A stretch of DNA of 64,000 nucleotides from Streptomyces radicis (GTDB taxonomy: Bacteria; Actinomycetota; Actinomycetes; Streptomycetales; Streptomycetaceae), in the NCBI RefSeq assembly GCF_003626575.1, contig NZ_RBDY01000015.1, positions 62,001 through 126,000 of the forward strand, read 5' to 3'. Of this stretch, positions 38,767 to 46,108 are shown piece by piece. Each line of letters begins with the position of its first letter. Position 1 is the first letter of the stretch. A program made the position numbers and the translations under genes. The notes beneath the pieces are model-generated. The model was not told the origin of the DNA. It did not search any database and saw nothing but the letters and a program-made list of their open reading frames with translations.

Positions 38767-38967
38767 ATGTCCGTGTCCCACAGATCCCACAGGTCCCGCG
38801 GAGTCCGCACGAGCGCGGTGGTCGTCGGCGCGCTGATGGCGATCGGCCTGTTCGGCTCCACCGTCGGCGCGAGCAGCGCGTCGGCGGAGCAGCAGAGCGC
38901 GTCGGCGGGCTGCTACGTCGAGGTCTACTACGAGGGGCGCTGGATCAAGGTCAAGGTGGATTGCTAG
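38767..38967 (+). CDS. Small secreted two-cysteine peptide precursor
   Basis: The precursor has 66 residues. The ATG at 38767 has AGGAGG eight bases upstream; the frame is open further upstream but lacks coding character. There is a basic start (MSVSHRSHRSRGVRTS), a hydrophobic core (AVVVGALMAIGLFGS) and a likely cleavage after SSASA. The mature part is about 26 residues, ending GCYVEVYYEGRWIKVKVDC, with two Cys 17 residues apart that could form one disulfide. The alternating Tyr/Val/Lys pattern suggests a beta hairpin. Function is unknown; an antimicrobial, signalling or hydrolase-inhibitor peptide are options. A very strong hairpin follows. Confidence 0.75.
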   Translation: MSVSHRSHRSRGVRTSAVVVGALMAIGLFGSTVGASSASAEQQSASAGCYVEVYYEGRWIKVKVDC

Positions 38968-38980
38968 TCACTCACCAGCT

Positions 38981-39052
38981 GTCGGCGGTCCGGCCCCGGA
39001 GGGGGGAGCCGGGTCCGAGTCACCCGGCCCCGGCTCGGGCCGGACCGCCGAC
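38981..39052 (+). terminator. Nested inverted repeat (16-bp outer stem, 7-bp inner hairpin) after peptide gene
   Basis: Bases 38981-38996 pair perfectly with 39037-39052. Inside, GCCGGGT (39008-39014) pairs with ACCCGGC (39022-39028). It starts 13 bases after the peptide stop and is larger than needed for simple termination. Confidence 0.75.
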
Positions 39053-39082
39053 CACCGTCCGGCGCGGCGGGACGTTCGGCCG

Positions 39083-39112
39083 GGCCGAAGGCTCCGTGCA
39101 GGGCCTTCGGCC
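39083..39112 (-). terminator. Terminator hairpin after the oxidoreductase remnant
   Basis: GGCCGAAGG (39083-39091) pairs perfectly with CCTTCGGCC (39104-39112) across a 12-nt loop, directly after the reverse-strand stop. Confidence 0.75.
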
Positions 39113-39113
39113 T

Positions 39114-39575
39114 TCACGGCTCGAGCACGATCTCGCCGTCGGCTCGGCCGGTCTCCAGCTCGGTCATCGCGGCCACGACGTCGGCGAGGGGGTAGGTCGC
39201 CGCGACGCGGATGCGGAGGCGGCCGTCCGCGGCGAGTGCGCCGAGCGCGCGGGCGTTGTCGAGGTACTCGGGCCCCCGCAGGTCGACGAGTCCTTCGATC
39301 CCGCCCTCACCCGCCGCTTCGGTGAGCCGGGCCTCGATGCCCTCGCCGTAGGCGACGGGGGTCGCGCCGAGGGAGCGCAGCCAGTCGCCGTGGCGCTCGG
39401 CGGCGATCGCGAGGACAGCGACGCCCTTCTCCCGCGGGAGTTGGGCCACGGTGGAGCCGATCCCTCCGGCGGCGGCCGAGACCGCGACGGTGTCGCCCGC
39501 CTTCGGCGCCAGCCGATCACCTCGTCGCCCGGTGTACCGGTCGAACTGAACGGCCCTGGCGAACGCGGACGGCAT
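39114..39575 (-). pseudogene. Truncated NADP-dependent quinone oxidoreductase (MDR family) remnant
   Basis: The 153 residues from MPSAFARAVQFDRYTG are about half the family length of some 310. After the first strand of the GroES-like domain the sequence jumps to the nucleotide-binding half (AGDTVAVSAAAGGIGSTVAQL), so about 100 residues of substrate domain are missing. A second shortfall is likely before GRLRIRVAATYPLADV. The reading frame is intact, so it could be a small stable protein, but an active reductase is unlikely. It is divergent from a TetR gene with several operator repeats between them, a layout typical of TetR-controlled reductases. Confidence 0.75.
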
Positions 39576-39607
39576 GCGGACTCCCTGTGGTCGATCCATG
39601 AAGCAGA

Positions 39608-39660
39608 AGCGGAACTACGCTTCCGCTCAGTTCCGAGAAGATGCGGAAGTAAAGATTCCG
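39608..39660. promoter_or_regulatory. CGGAA/TTCCG operator array between oxidoreductase remnant and TetR
   Basis: AGCGGAA-N6-TTCCGCT (39608-39627) is a perfect inverted repeat. It is followed by TTCCG (39631), CGGAA (39644) and TTCCG (39656), giving further overlapping inverted pairs. These are likely sites for the adjacent TetR protein. Confidence 0.65.
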
Positions 39661-39694
39661 GATGTCAAGCCACCGCGGTGGAGAGGGGACCCCG

Positions 39695-40264
39695 ATGCGC
39701 TCCGACGCTCGTCGCAACCGGGAGAGGCTGCTGGACTCGGCGGCGCGGCTCTTCGCGGCCAGGGGCCGCGACGTGCAGATGGAGGAGATCGCCGCGGACG
39801 CGAACGTCGGCCTCGGCACGCTCTACCGGAACTTCGCGAGCAAGCAGGACCTCTTCGTCGAGATCGTGCGGCGGCGCTACCTCGGGCTGATCGACCTCGC
39901 CGAGCGCGCGGAGTCGATCGACGACCCGGCCGCCGCGTTCCGCGCGGTGTTCGTCGGCTACCTCGAACAGGCGGAGTGCGACTCGGCGTTCCAGCTCGCG
40001 CTCCTGGGCGGCTCCGACCTCAGGTGGGAGGGCGTCGAGGAGCAGAAGGCGCTCTTCGCCGAGCGCGTGAGGCGGATCATCGAGCGCGGCGTGCGGGCCG
40101 GGGTGCTCCGCGGGGACCTCACGTTCGGCGACTTCCCCGCCCTGGTGTGCGGGGTCATGTCGACGATGTATTTCAAGCCGAGCCCGACCTCCGACTGGCG
40201 TCGCCACCTGGATCTCGTCCTCACCGCGCTCGAGACGGCGGTCCCGCAGGGGGCCGAGCGGTAG
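39695..40264 (+). CDS. TetR/AcrR-family transcriptional regulator
   Basis: The protein has 189 residues from the ATG at 39695, with GGAGAGGGG upstream; an in-frame ATG at 39662 is less likely. The HTH is classical (RNRERLLDSAARLFAARGRDVQMEEIAADANVGLGTLYRNFASKQDLF). The C-terminal domain resembles SbtR/YcdC-type regulators (QLALLGGSDLRWEG). It probably represses the divergent quinone-oxidoreductase gene, now truncated, through the CGGAA/TTCCG repeats, and may itself be an orphan regulator. Confidence 0.9.
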   Translation: MRSDARRNRERLLDSAARLFAARGRDVQMEEIAADANVGLGTLYRNFASKQDLFVEIVRRRYLGLIDLAERAESIDDPAAAFRAVFVGYLEQAECDSAFQLALLGGSDLRWEGVEEQKALFAERVRRIIERGVRAGVLRGDLTFGDFPALVCGVMSTMYFKPSPTSDWRRHLDLVLTALETAVPQGAER

Positions 40265-40464
40265 CGGCCTCCCGCGATCCCCCTGCTCAGAAGCTCCAAG
40301 GCCGGGCTGAACCGTTTCTCATCCGCGGGGTGGAGGGTCGGCTCCGCGCCGGGAGGCGCCCCTGGCCAGGAGGGGAGGAACGATGTCCGACGAGCCGCGC
40401 CACAGCCCGTCCCCGGGCCGTCCCCAGGCCGATGGAACGCCACGAAACGCCATGAAACGGCCGT

Positions 40465-41130
40465 TCACGCCTCCCCGCGGGCCAGGGTGGCGACGCGCAG
40501 GTCACGGGCGCGGGTCTGGTGCGCCGTCATCTCCAGGCGCGCCCGCTCCGCGTCGCGCGCGCGGACCGCGTCGAGGATCCGGCGGTGCTCCTCCAGGATC
40601 AGCTCCAGGTTGGCCTCCGCCGAGGTCGACGTCGAGTCATAGGCCGCGAGCTGCGTCTCCAGGCCGTCGAGCAGGCGGCTGATCGTCGCGTTGCGGCTTG
40701 CCGCGCGCAGCGCCAGGTGGAACTCATGGTCAAGGGCGAGGCGGCCCGCGGTGTCCTCCGTCCGCTCGGCCCGCTCCAACAGGTGCGCCAGGCGCGCCAG
40801 ATCCAGCTCCGACGCGTGCAGCGCCGACGCGTGCGCCGCCGCCGCGTCGAGCGCGATGCGCGCGTCGCAGATCTCCAGGATCTCCTCGGCGGAGCGCCGC
40901 GGCACCAGATAGCCGGCCGCCGTCCGTTCGAGCAGGCCCTCCAGCTCCAGGCGGCTCAACGCCTCCCGCACGGGCGAGCGGGAGACCCCCAACTCGCCCG
41001 CGAGACCGCTCGATGTGAGCGCGCGGCCCGGTATGAGGACCCCGTCGAGGATCTGTTGGCGGATGAGCCGGTAGGTCTCCGTGTCCCCTGACCCGGCCGA
41101 CGCGGTAGCTGAGATCGCCATGGTCCCCAT
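40465..41130 (-). CDS. GntR-family regulator, FadR/FCD subgroup
   Basis: The protein has 221 residues from the ATG at 41130. MAIS, three codons later with GGGGA upstream, is an equal candidate, and the frame is open to 41175. The winged helix spans about 15-75 (TYRLIRQQILDGVLIPGRALTSSGLAGELGVSRSPVREALSRLELEGLL). An all-helical FCD ligand domain follows (LDAAAAHASALHA, DHEFHLALRAASRN, EHRRILDAVRARD). It is divergent from the leader-peptide/sulfonate ABC operon and is the likely local regulator. TGTCGACA at 41159-41166, in the gap, is a possible site. Confidence 0.88.
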   Translation of the reverse strand: MGTMAISATASAGSGDTETYRLIRQQILDGVLIPGRALTSSGLAGELGVSRSPVREALSRLELEGLLERTAAGYLVPRRSAEEILEICDARIALDAAAAHASALHASELDLARLAHLLERAERTEDTAGRLALDHEFHLALRAASRNATISRLLDGLETQLAAYDSTSTSAEANLELILEEHRRILDAVRARDAERARLEMTAHQTRARDLRVATLARGEA

Positions 41131-41230
41131 TCTGACGCCCACTTCGGGTACGTCGACGCCTGTCGACAGCTGCATTCATGTGACGTCGATCGCATTGACG
41201 CGGCGGCGCCTGTCGTTCAGGGTGAGGGGC

Positions 41231-41311
41231 ATGAGTGGAGAGGCCGGGATGTTGCTGACCTGCCGCCGCCACATCGACCTGGTGCGCACGGCGGGCGCCT
41301 TCTGTAGCTGA
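41231..41311 (+). CDS. Cysteine-ending leader peptide (sulfur-operon attenuator type)
   Basis: The reading frame has 26 codons (MSGEAGMLLTCRRHIDLVRTAGAFCS); an internal ATG at 41249 would give 20. The core TCRRHIDLVRTAGAFC matches the short peptides (RRHxDLxRV, ending in Cys) that precede sulfur-assimilation and sulfonate operons in Streptomyces and other actinobacteria. In related cases a Cys codon near the end lets ribosome stalling sense cysteine. It lies 93 bases before the permease gene, in the right direction. I identify it by pattern; regulation is inferred. Confidence 0.75.
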   Translation: MSGEAGMLLTCRRHIDLVRTAGAFCS

Positions 41312-41403
41312 CCCGCGACGGCACGGAGCACCTCCGGCCGATCGCGGTGCCGCCCGTCCCCGGTCCGCCACGGGCCCAGGCCTGCGTCCCAGAAGGCTCC
41401 CCG

Positions 41404-42279
41404 ATGCCCGCACCACCCGCCCGTGCGCGGGAGAACGCCCCGCGCGCCTCCGTCCAACGCCCCACCGCGCCACGCCCGTCGACCGGCCCGACCCCGCGGA
41501 ACGCCCGCCGCCTCGCGCGGGCCCTGCTGCCCTGGGTCGTTCCCGCCGCCCTGCTCGTCATCTGGCAGACCGGCTCGTCGAGCGGGCTGATCCCGCCCGC
41601 GACGCTGCCCGCCCTCAGCGATGTCATCGACGCGGGCACCTATCTCGCCGAGACCGGCGACCTCCAGCGGAACGTCCTGATCTCGCTGCGCCGCATCGCC
41701 ATCGGCTTCGCGCTCGGCGCCACGGCGGGACTCCTGCTCGGCTTCGCCGTCGGGATGTCCGCCATCGCCGAGGGCCTGTTCGACCGCTCGCTCCAGATGG
41801 TCCGCACGATCCCGCACCTGGCGCTCGTTCCGCTGATGATCGCCTGGTTCGGCATCGGCGAGCTGCCGAAGGTCCTGCTCGTCGCCCTCGGCACGCTCTT
41901 CCCCGTCTACCTCAACACCGTCAACGGCATCCGCGGCGTCGACCCCAGGCTGATCGAGCTGGGCCGCTCCTACGGGCTCGGCCCCCTCGGCGTGATCCGC
42001 CGCGTCGTCGTCCCCGGCGCGCTGCCCTCCATCCTCACCGGCATCCGCTACGCCCTCGGCGTCGCCTGGCTGACCCTGGTGGTCGCCGAGACGATCGCGT
42101 CGAGGGACGGCATCGGCTTCCTCGCCCAGAACGCAAGGGAGCAGCTGAGGACCGACCAGATCGTCCTGGCGATCCTGCTCTACGCGCTCGCGGGCTTCCT
42201 CGCCGACCTGCTGGTGCGGCTCGTCGAGCGGTTCGCCCTGCCCTGGCACCCCCACTTCCGCAGGGGGGCCGCCACATGA
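41404..42279 (+). CDS. Aliphatic sulfonate-type ABC permease (SsuC-like)
   Basis: The protein has 291 residues from the ATG at 41404; a longer start at 41347 is less likely. There are about six transmembrane helices and the EAA loop VDPRLIELGRSYGLGPLGVIRRVVVPGALPS, as in the SsuC/TauC/NitT group. The N-terminal 40 residues are Pro/Arg-rich and cytoplasmic. It is the first transporter gene of a five-gene run (permease, ATPase, binding protein, monooxygenase, OsmC). The stop overlaps the ATPase start. The Cys leader peptide upstream supports a sulfur substrate over nitrate or taurine, though taurine cannot be ruled out. Confidence 0.9.
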   Translation: MPAPPARARENAPRASVQRPTAPRPSTGPTPRNARRLARALLPWVVPAALLVIWQTGSSSGLIPPATLPALSDVIDAGTYLAETGDLQRNVLISLRRIAIGFALGATAGLLLGFAVGMSAIAEGLFDRSLQMVRTIPHLALVPLMIAWFGIGELPKVLLVALGTLFPVYLNTVNGIRGVDPRLIELGRSYGLGPLGVIRRVVVPGALPSILTGIRYALGVAWLTLVVAETIASRDGIGFLAQNAREQLRTDQIVLAILLYALAGFLADLLVRLVERFALPWHPHFRRGAAT

Positions 42280-43004
42280 GCGCCACCGGCACGGCCGTGC
42301 GCCTGCGCGCGCTGGCCAAGACCTATGCCTCGCCCGTCCTGCGCGACCTCGACCTCGACGTCGCGCCCGGCGCCTTCGTGTCGCTCATCGGCGCGAGTGG
42401 CACGGGCAAGTCAACGCTGCTGCGCCTGGTCGCCGGGCTCGAGCGGCCGGACGGCGGGCGCATCGGCCTCACCCGCCCCGACGGGGGCACGCCCCGCGTC
42501 AGGCCCATGTTCCAGGAGGACAGGCTGCTGCCGTGGCTGCGCGTCGAGGCCAACGTCCGACTCGGCCTCGAACGCGAAGGCGCCGACCACGTTCCGGCCC
42601 TGATCGACGCGGTCGGCCTCGCCGACCGCCACCGGGCGTGGCCCTCGGACCTCTCCGGCGGACAGCGCCAACGCGTCGCCCTCGCACGGGCGTTGGCCCA
42701 CCGGCCCGATCTGCTGCTGCTCGACGAGCCGTTCGGCGCCCTCGACGCCCTCACCCGGGTCAGGATGCAGGAGCTCCTCGAAGGGCTCTGGACGTCCAGC
42801 GGCGCCACCGTGCTGCTCGTCACCCACGACGTCGACGAGGCACTCGCCCTGTCCGACCGCGTCCTCGTGCTCGCCGAAGGCCGCATCACCCGCGACCTCG
42901 CCGTCGACCTGCCGAGGCCGCGCCGCCGCGGCGACGCCAGGATCGCCGCCTGGCGCGGCGAACTCCTCGACGAACTCCTCGCCCACGGCACCCCGCTCGG
43001 CTGA
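42276..43004 (+). CDS. Aliphatic sulfonate-type ABC ATPase (SsuB-like)
   Basis: The protein has 242 residues with Walker A GASGTGKST, signature LSGGQRQR, Walker B LLLLDEPFGALD and the H-loop VTHD. The length and FQEDRLLPW Q-loop segment match SsuB. It couples ATP hydrolysis to sulfonate import with the permease and lipoprotein beside it. The ATG overlaps the permease TGA. Confidence 0.92.
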   Translation: MSATGTAVRLRALAKTYASPVLRDLDLDVAPGAFVSLIGASGTGKSTLLRLVAGLERPDGGRIGLTRPDGGTPRVRPMFQEDRLLPWLRVEANVRLGLEREGADHVPALIDAVGLADRHRAWPSDLSGGQRQRVALARALAHRPDLLLLDEPFGALDALTRVRMQELLEGLWTSSGATVLLVTHDVDEALALSDRVLVLAEGRITRDLAVDLPRPRRRGDARIAAWRGELLDELLAHGTPLG

Positions 43005-43055
43005 ACGCCCCCGCCCCCGCCCCGCACACCGTCCCACCTCCCGAAAGGCACCCCC

Positions 43056-44159
43056 ATGCCCGGACCACCGACCACCCGCCCCGCCACCGCCCTCACCGGG
43101 CCGACCCGCCGCGGCCTCATCGGCACCGGCCTCGCCGGGCTCACCGCCCTCGCGCTCGCCGCCTGCGGCCGGAGCTCGGGCGGCGACATCGGCACCGACG
43201 ACTCATCGGTCCCCGACGCGCTCCGCTACGCCGTCATCGGCGACGGCACGGTCGGCGTCCCCGCCGTGCTGCGCACCGCGCTCGGCGGCAACGACCTCGG
43301 CGAGGCGCTCGGCGGCGTCCCCGTCACCTGGCAGCCGGGATTCACCGCCTCGCTCCCGGTGATGGAGGCGTTGAAGGCGGGCGAGATCGACTTCACCTTC
43401 GCCACCGCCACGGCCGTGATCTACGGCATCGGCGGCCAGGTCCCCCTGGTCCCGCTCGCCGCCTTCCCGCTGCCCGACAACTCCCTCGACATCCTCGTCC
43501 CGCCGGGATCGCCCATCACCGGCGCGGCCGACCTGCGCGGCAAGCGCGTGGCCGACCAGCAGGGCACCACCGGCACCTACAGCCTCATCAGATACCTGGA
43601 GAGCGCCGGGCTCACCATGGACGACATCGAGTACCAGAACCTCGCGGCGGCCGACGCCGAGGCCGCGTTCGCGGGCGGGTCCGTGGACGCGTGGGTCAGC
43701 TGGCAGCCGCAGATCGAGCTGGCCAAGCGGCGGCACGGCGCCACCGCGCTGCCAGGACTTCGCACCTACGACCACGCCTACTACGTCGCGAGCGAGGAGT
43801 TCGCCGACGCCCACCTCGACACCGCCGTGCGGACCGTGCGGGCCGTGCGCGACGCGCAGCGGTGGATCAACACCAGGACCGAGGACGCCGTCGCGGCCTT
43901 CGCCGCCGACGGCGGCTTCGGCGACGACGAGCTCGCCCGCGAGTCCTACCGCGACCTCGTCGACGCCAGGCGGCTCTCGGAGTCCCTGGCCGATGAACGG
44001 ATCGGCCCCGTCTCCGACGAGGCCGCGCGGAGCACCCAGGAAATGGCCGACAACTTCCACACGTTGGGCGTCTACCCCCAGCGGATCGAGGCGGCCGAGT
44101 GGCTGACCGACAGCCGCTTCGACGCGGTCAGGGAGGCGGTCTCCGATGCCCTCGCCTGA
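43056..44159 (+). CDS. Sulfonate-type substrate-binding lipoprotein (SsuA-like)
   Basis: The protein has 367 residues with an N-terminal Tat-like RRGLIGTGLAGLTALALAAC, where the Cys is in a lipobox (LAAC), so it should be anchored outside the membrane. The body has the NMT1/SsuA-type fold (VPAVLRTALG, GVPVTWQPGF, LKAGEIDFTFATATAVIYG). It delivers ligand to the permease encoded upstream. The next gene starts 14 bases before its stop. Sulfonate specificity is from context. Confidence 0.9.
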   Translation: MPGPPTTRPATALTGPTRRGLIGTGLAGLTALALAACGRSSGGDIGTDDSSVPDALRYAVIGDGTVGVPAVLRTALGGNDLGEALGGVPVTWQPGFTASLPVMEALKAGEIDFTFATATAVIYGIGGQVPLVPLAAFPLPDNSLDILVPPGSPITGAADLRGKRVADQQGTTGTYSLIRYLESAGLTMDDIEYQNLAAADAEAAFAGGSVDAWVSWQPQIELAKRRHGATALPGLRTYDHAYYVASEEFADAHLDTAVRTVRAVRDAQRWINTRTEDAVAAFAADGGFGDDELARESYRDLVDARRLSESLADERIGPVSDEAARSTQEMADNFHTLGVYPQRIEAAEWLTDSRFDAVREAVSDALA

Positions 44160-45516
44160 CCGTGACGACCAGCTCCACCTCGCCGCGTTCGTCACCGCGG
44201 GCCCGGGGCGCCCCGGCGGCTGGCGCCACCCCGCCTCGGTGTCCGACTGGCGGTCGGCCGCCTACTACCGGCGGATCGGGCGCACCCTCGAACGGGCCCG
44301 TTTCGACCTGGTGTTCTTCGCCGACATCCTCGCCGTCCCCGACCGCTACGGCGGCAGCCCCGACCCGCAGCTGCGCCACGGCGCGCTCGGCTCGATGCGC
44401 CTCGACCCCACCCCGGTCCTCGGCGTGCTGGCCGGGGCGACCGAACACCTCGGCCTGGCCGCCACCGTGTCGACCACCTACGCCGAGCCCTACTCCGTGG
44501 CGCGCTCGTTCGCCACCCTCGACCACCTCTCCGGCGGGCGCGCCGCGTGGAACGTGGTCACCTCGTTCCAGGACGCCGAGGCGCGCAACTTCGGCCGCGA
44601 GACGCACATCGACCGCGCCAGCCGCTATCTGCGCGCGGAGGAGTTCGTGCGGGTCACCGCGGAGCTGTGGGACAGCTGGGACGACGACGCGCTGGTGCTC
44701 GACCGCGACGCGCCCCTGTTCGCCGACCCCGCGCGGGTCCACCGCGTCGACCACCACGGCGCGTGGTTCGACGTCCAGGGCCCGCTCAACGTCGCCCGCC
44801 CGCCGCAGGGTTACCCCGTGCTGATCCAGGCGGGGGCCTCCCCGGCCGGGCGCGACTTCGCCAGCCGGTGGGCCGACGTCATCTTCTGTAGCCACGCCTC
44901 CCTCGAGTCCGCGCGGGACTTCTACGCCGACATCAAGGGCCGCGCGGCCGCCCATGGCCGCGACCCGCGCGAGATCAAGATCCTGCCCGCGATCACCCCG
45001 ATCGTCGCCGACACCACCGAGGCGGCCCGCGCCAAGTCCGCCGAGCTCGCCGACCTGGTCGTCCCCGAGGCCGGGCTCTCCACCCTCTCCTACCACCTGG
45101 ACATCGACCTCGCGCCCTTCCCGCACGACGAACGCCTCCCCGACGTCGACGTTCCCGGCGTCCAGGGCCACTACCAGGAGGTGCGCGAGCTGACCGAGAA
45201 GCACGGCATGACCCTGCGCCAGCTGGGGCGGCGGTACGGCGGCACGCACGAGGGCGACTTCGTCGGCACGCCGCGCGAGGTCGCCGACGGCCTCGAGGAG
45301 TGGTTCACCGGCGGCGCCTGCGACGGGTTCACCGTCACCGCCGTCTACCAGCCGGGCGCCTTCGACGAGTTCGGCGAGGGAGTGGTGCCCGAGCTCCAGC
45401 GGCGTGGGCTGTTCAGGACCGACTACGAGGGCACCACGCTGCGGGACCACCTCGGCCTGGCGCGGCCCACCGCGGGGGAGTGGCGCCGCCGCGCCGCGCG
45501 GGAGGACACGCCATGA
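44146..45516 (+). CDS. Flavin-dependent monooxygenase, NtaA/SnaA/DszA luciferase-like family
   Basis: The protein has 456 residues, the length of the NtaA/SnaA/DszA group, with family motifs LHLAAFV, FDLVFFADILA, VSTTYAEPYSVARSFATLDHLSGGRAAWNVVTS and GYPVLIQAGASPAGRDFASRWADVIF. Members use FMNH2 and O2 to oxidise organosulfur compounds (sulfones, sulfonates) or aminopolycarboxylates. Together with sulfonate import genes and the Cys leader, release of sulfite from an organosulfur compound is likely. A flavin reductase is not present here. It overlaps both neighbours (14 bases upstream, ATGA downstream). Confidence 0.9.
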   Translation: MPSPDRDDQLHLAAFVTAGPGRPGGWRHPASVSDWRSAAYYRRIGRTLERARFDLVFFADILAVPDRYGGSPDPQLRHGALGSMRLDPTPVLGVLAGATEHLGLAATVSTTYAEPYSVARSFATLDHLSGGRAAWNVVTSFQDAEARNFGRETHIDRASRYLRAEEFVRVTAELWDSWDDDALVLDRDAPLFADPARVHRVDHHGAWFDVQGPLNVARPPQGYPVLIQAGASPAGRDFASRWADVIFCSHASLESARDFYADIKGRAAAHGRDPREIKILPAITPIVADTTEAARAKSAELADLVVPEAGLSTLSYHLDIDLAPFPHDERLPDVDVPGVQGHYQEVRELTEKHGMTLRQLGRRYGGTHEGDFVGTPREVADGLEEWFTGGACDGFTVTAVYQPGAFDEFGEGVVPELQRRGLFRTDYEGTTLRDHLGLARPTAGEWRRRAAREDTP

Positions 45517-45944
45517 CCGCGCCGACCGAGGGGCGCTCGGCGGTGAGCGGCCGCCTGACCGGCACGAGCGGCCGCTACCTGCTGAGCGCGGGCACCAACC
45601 ACCTGGTGTCCGACTCCCGTTCGGGACAGCCCGAGGCGATCACCGCGGGCGAGCTGTTCATGGCGGCCGTGGCCTCGTGCGCCCTGAGCAACATCGACCG
45701 CCACGGCACCGACCTCGGCGCTGACCTCACCGACGCCACCGTCAGGGCGGAGTCGCTGCGCGACGCGGAGGACGAGACGCGCTACCGCGAGGTGCGGCTG
45801 ACCGTGGACCTCCCACACGTCCCCGCGCCCACCGCGCGCGAGATCATCGCCCGCTTCACCGGTACGTGCCCGATCTACAACACGATCAGACGCGGAGGCA
45901 CGATCGCCCTCCACCTCGAACCCCCGCGCCTCGCCCACGACTGA
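45513..45944 (+). CDS. OsmC/Ohr-family thiol peroxidase-like protein
   Basis: The protein has 143 residues with the two conserved OsmC cysteines, in AAVASCALSN and FTGTCPIYNT. The family reduces organic hydroperoxides or binds thiol compounds. It is last in the sulfur operon and coupled by ATGA, so it may protect against peroxide or reactive sulfur formed by the monooxygenase. Such OsmC genes often accompany sulfonate/sulfone-use clusters. Confidence 0.88.
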   Translation: MTAPTEGRSAVSGRLTGTSGRYLLSAGTNHLVSDSRSGQPEAITAGELFMAAVASCALSNIDRHGTDLGADLTDATVRAESLRDAEDETRYREVRLTVDLPHVPAPTAREIIARFTGTCPIYNTIRRGGTIALHLEPPRLAHD

Positions 45945-46036
45945 ACGCGCGCCCCCCCACCCCGCGCCGCACCCTGGTCGCCTGCCCCGCCGTGCCGATC
46001 GTCATCCGCGAAGCTGTGCCGCTCGCTATCCATACC

Positions 46037-46044
46037 TTGCATGT
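46037..46044 (+). promoter_or_regulatory. TTGCATGT site upstream of the enolase-family operon
   Basis: The same octamer occurs at 50580-50587, inside the IclR promoter palindrome. This copy is 65 bases before the operon ATG, inside CCATA...TATGG outer repeats (from about 46030). It is a possible IclR site. Confidence 0.4.
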
Positions 46045-46108
46045 CTCTTGCAGCATATGGGACTCTGTGGCTCATTGAACTGCCGCGCGTCGACGGGACG
46101 GTACTGCG

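Noticed and set aside
38476..38967. A 163-codon protein ending in the secreted peptide
   Set aside because: The N-terminal part lacks a ribosome site and would bury the signal peptide. AGGAGG marks the internal ATG at 38767.
41081..41311. A 76-codon protein in the GntR/ABC divergent gap
   Set aside because: Only its last 26 codons look coding, with a ribosome-site-like GAGGGG before the internal ATG. The rest overlaps the GntR start region, so the short leader peptide was called.
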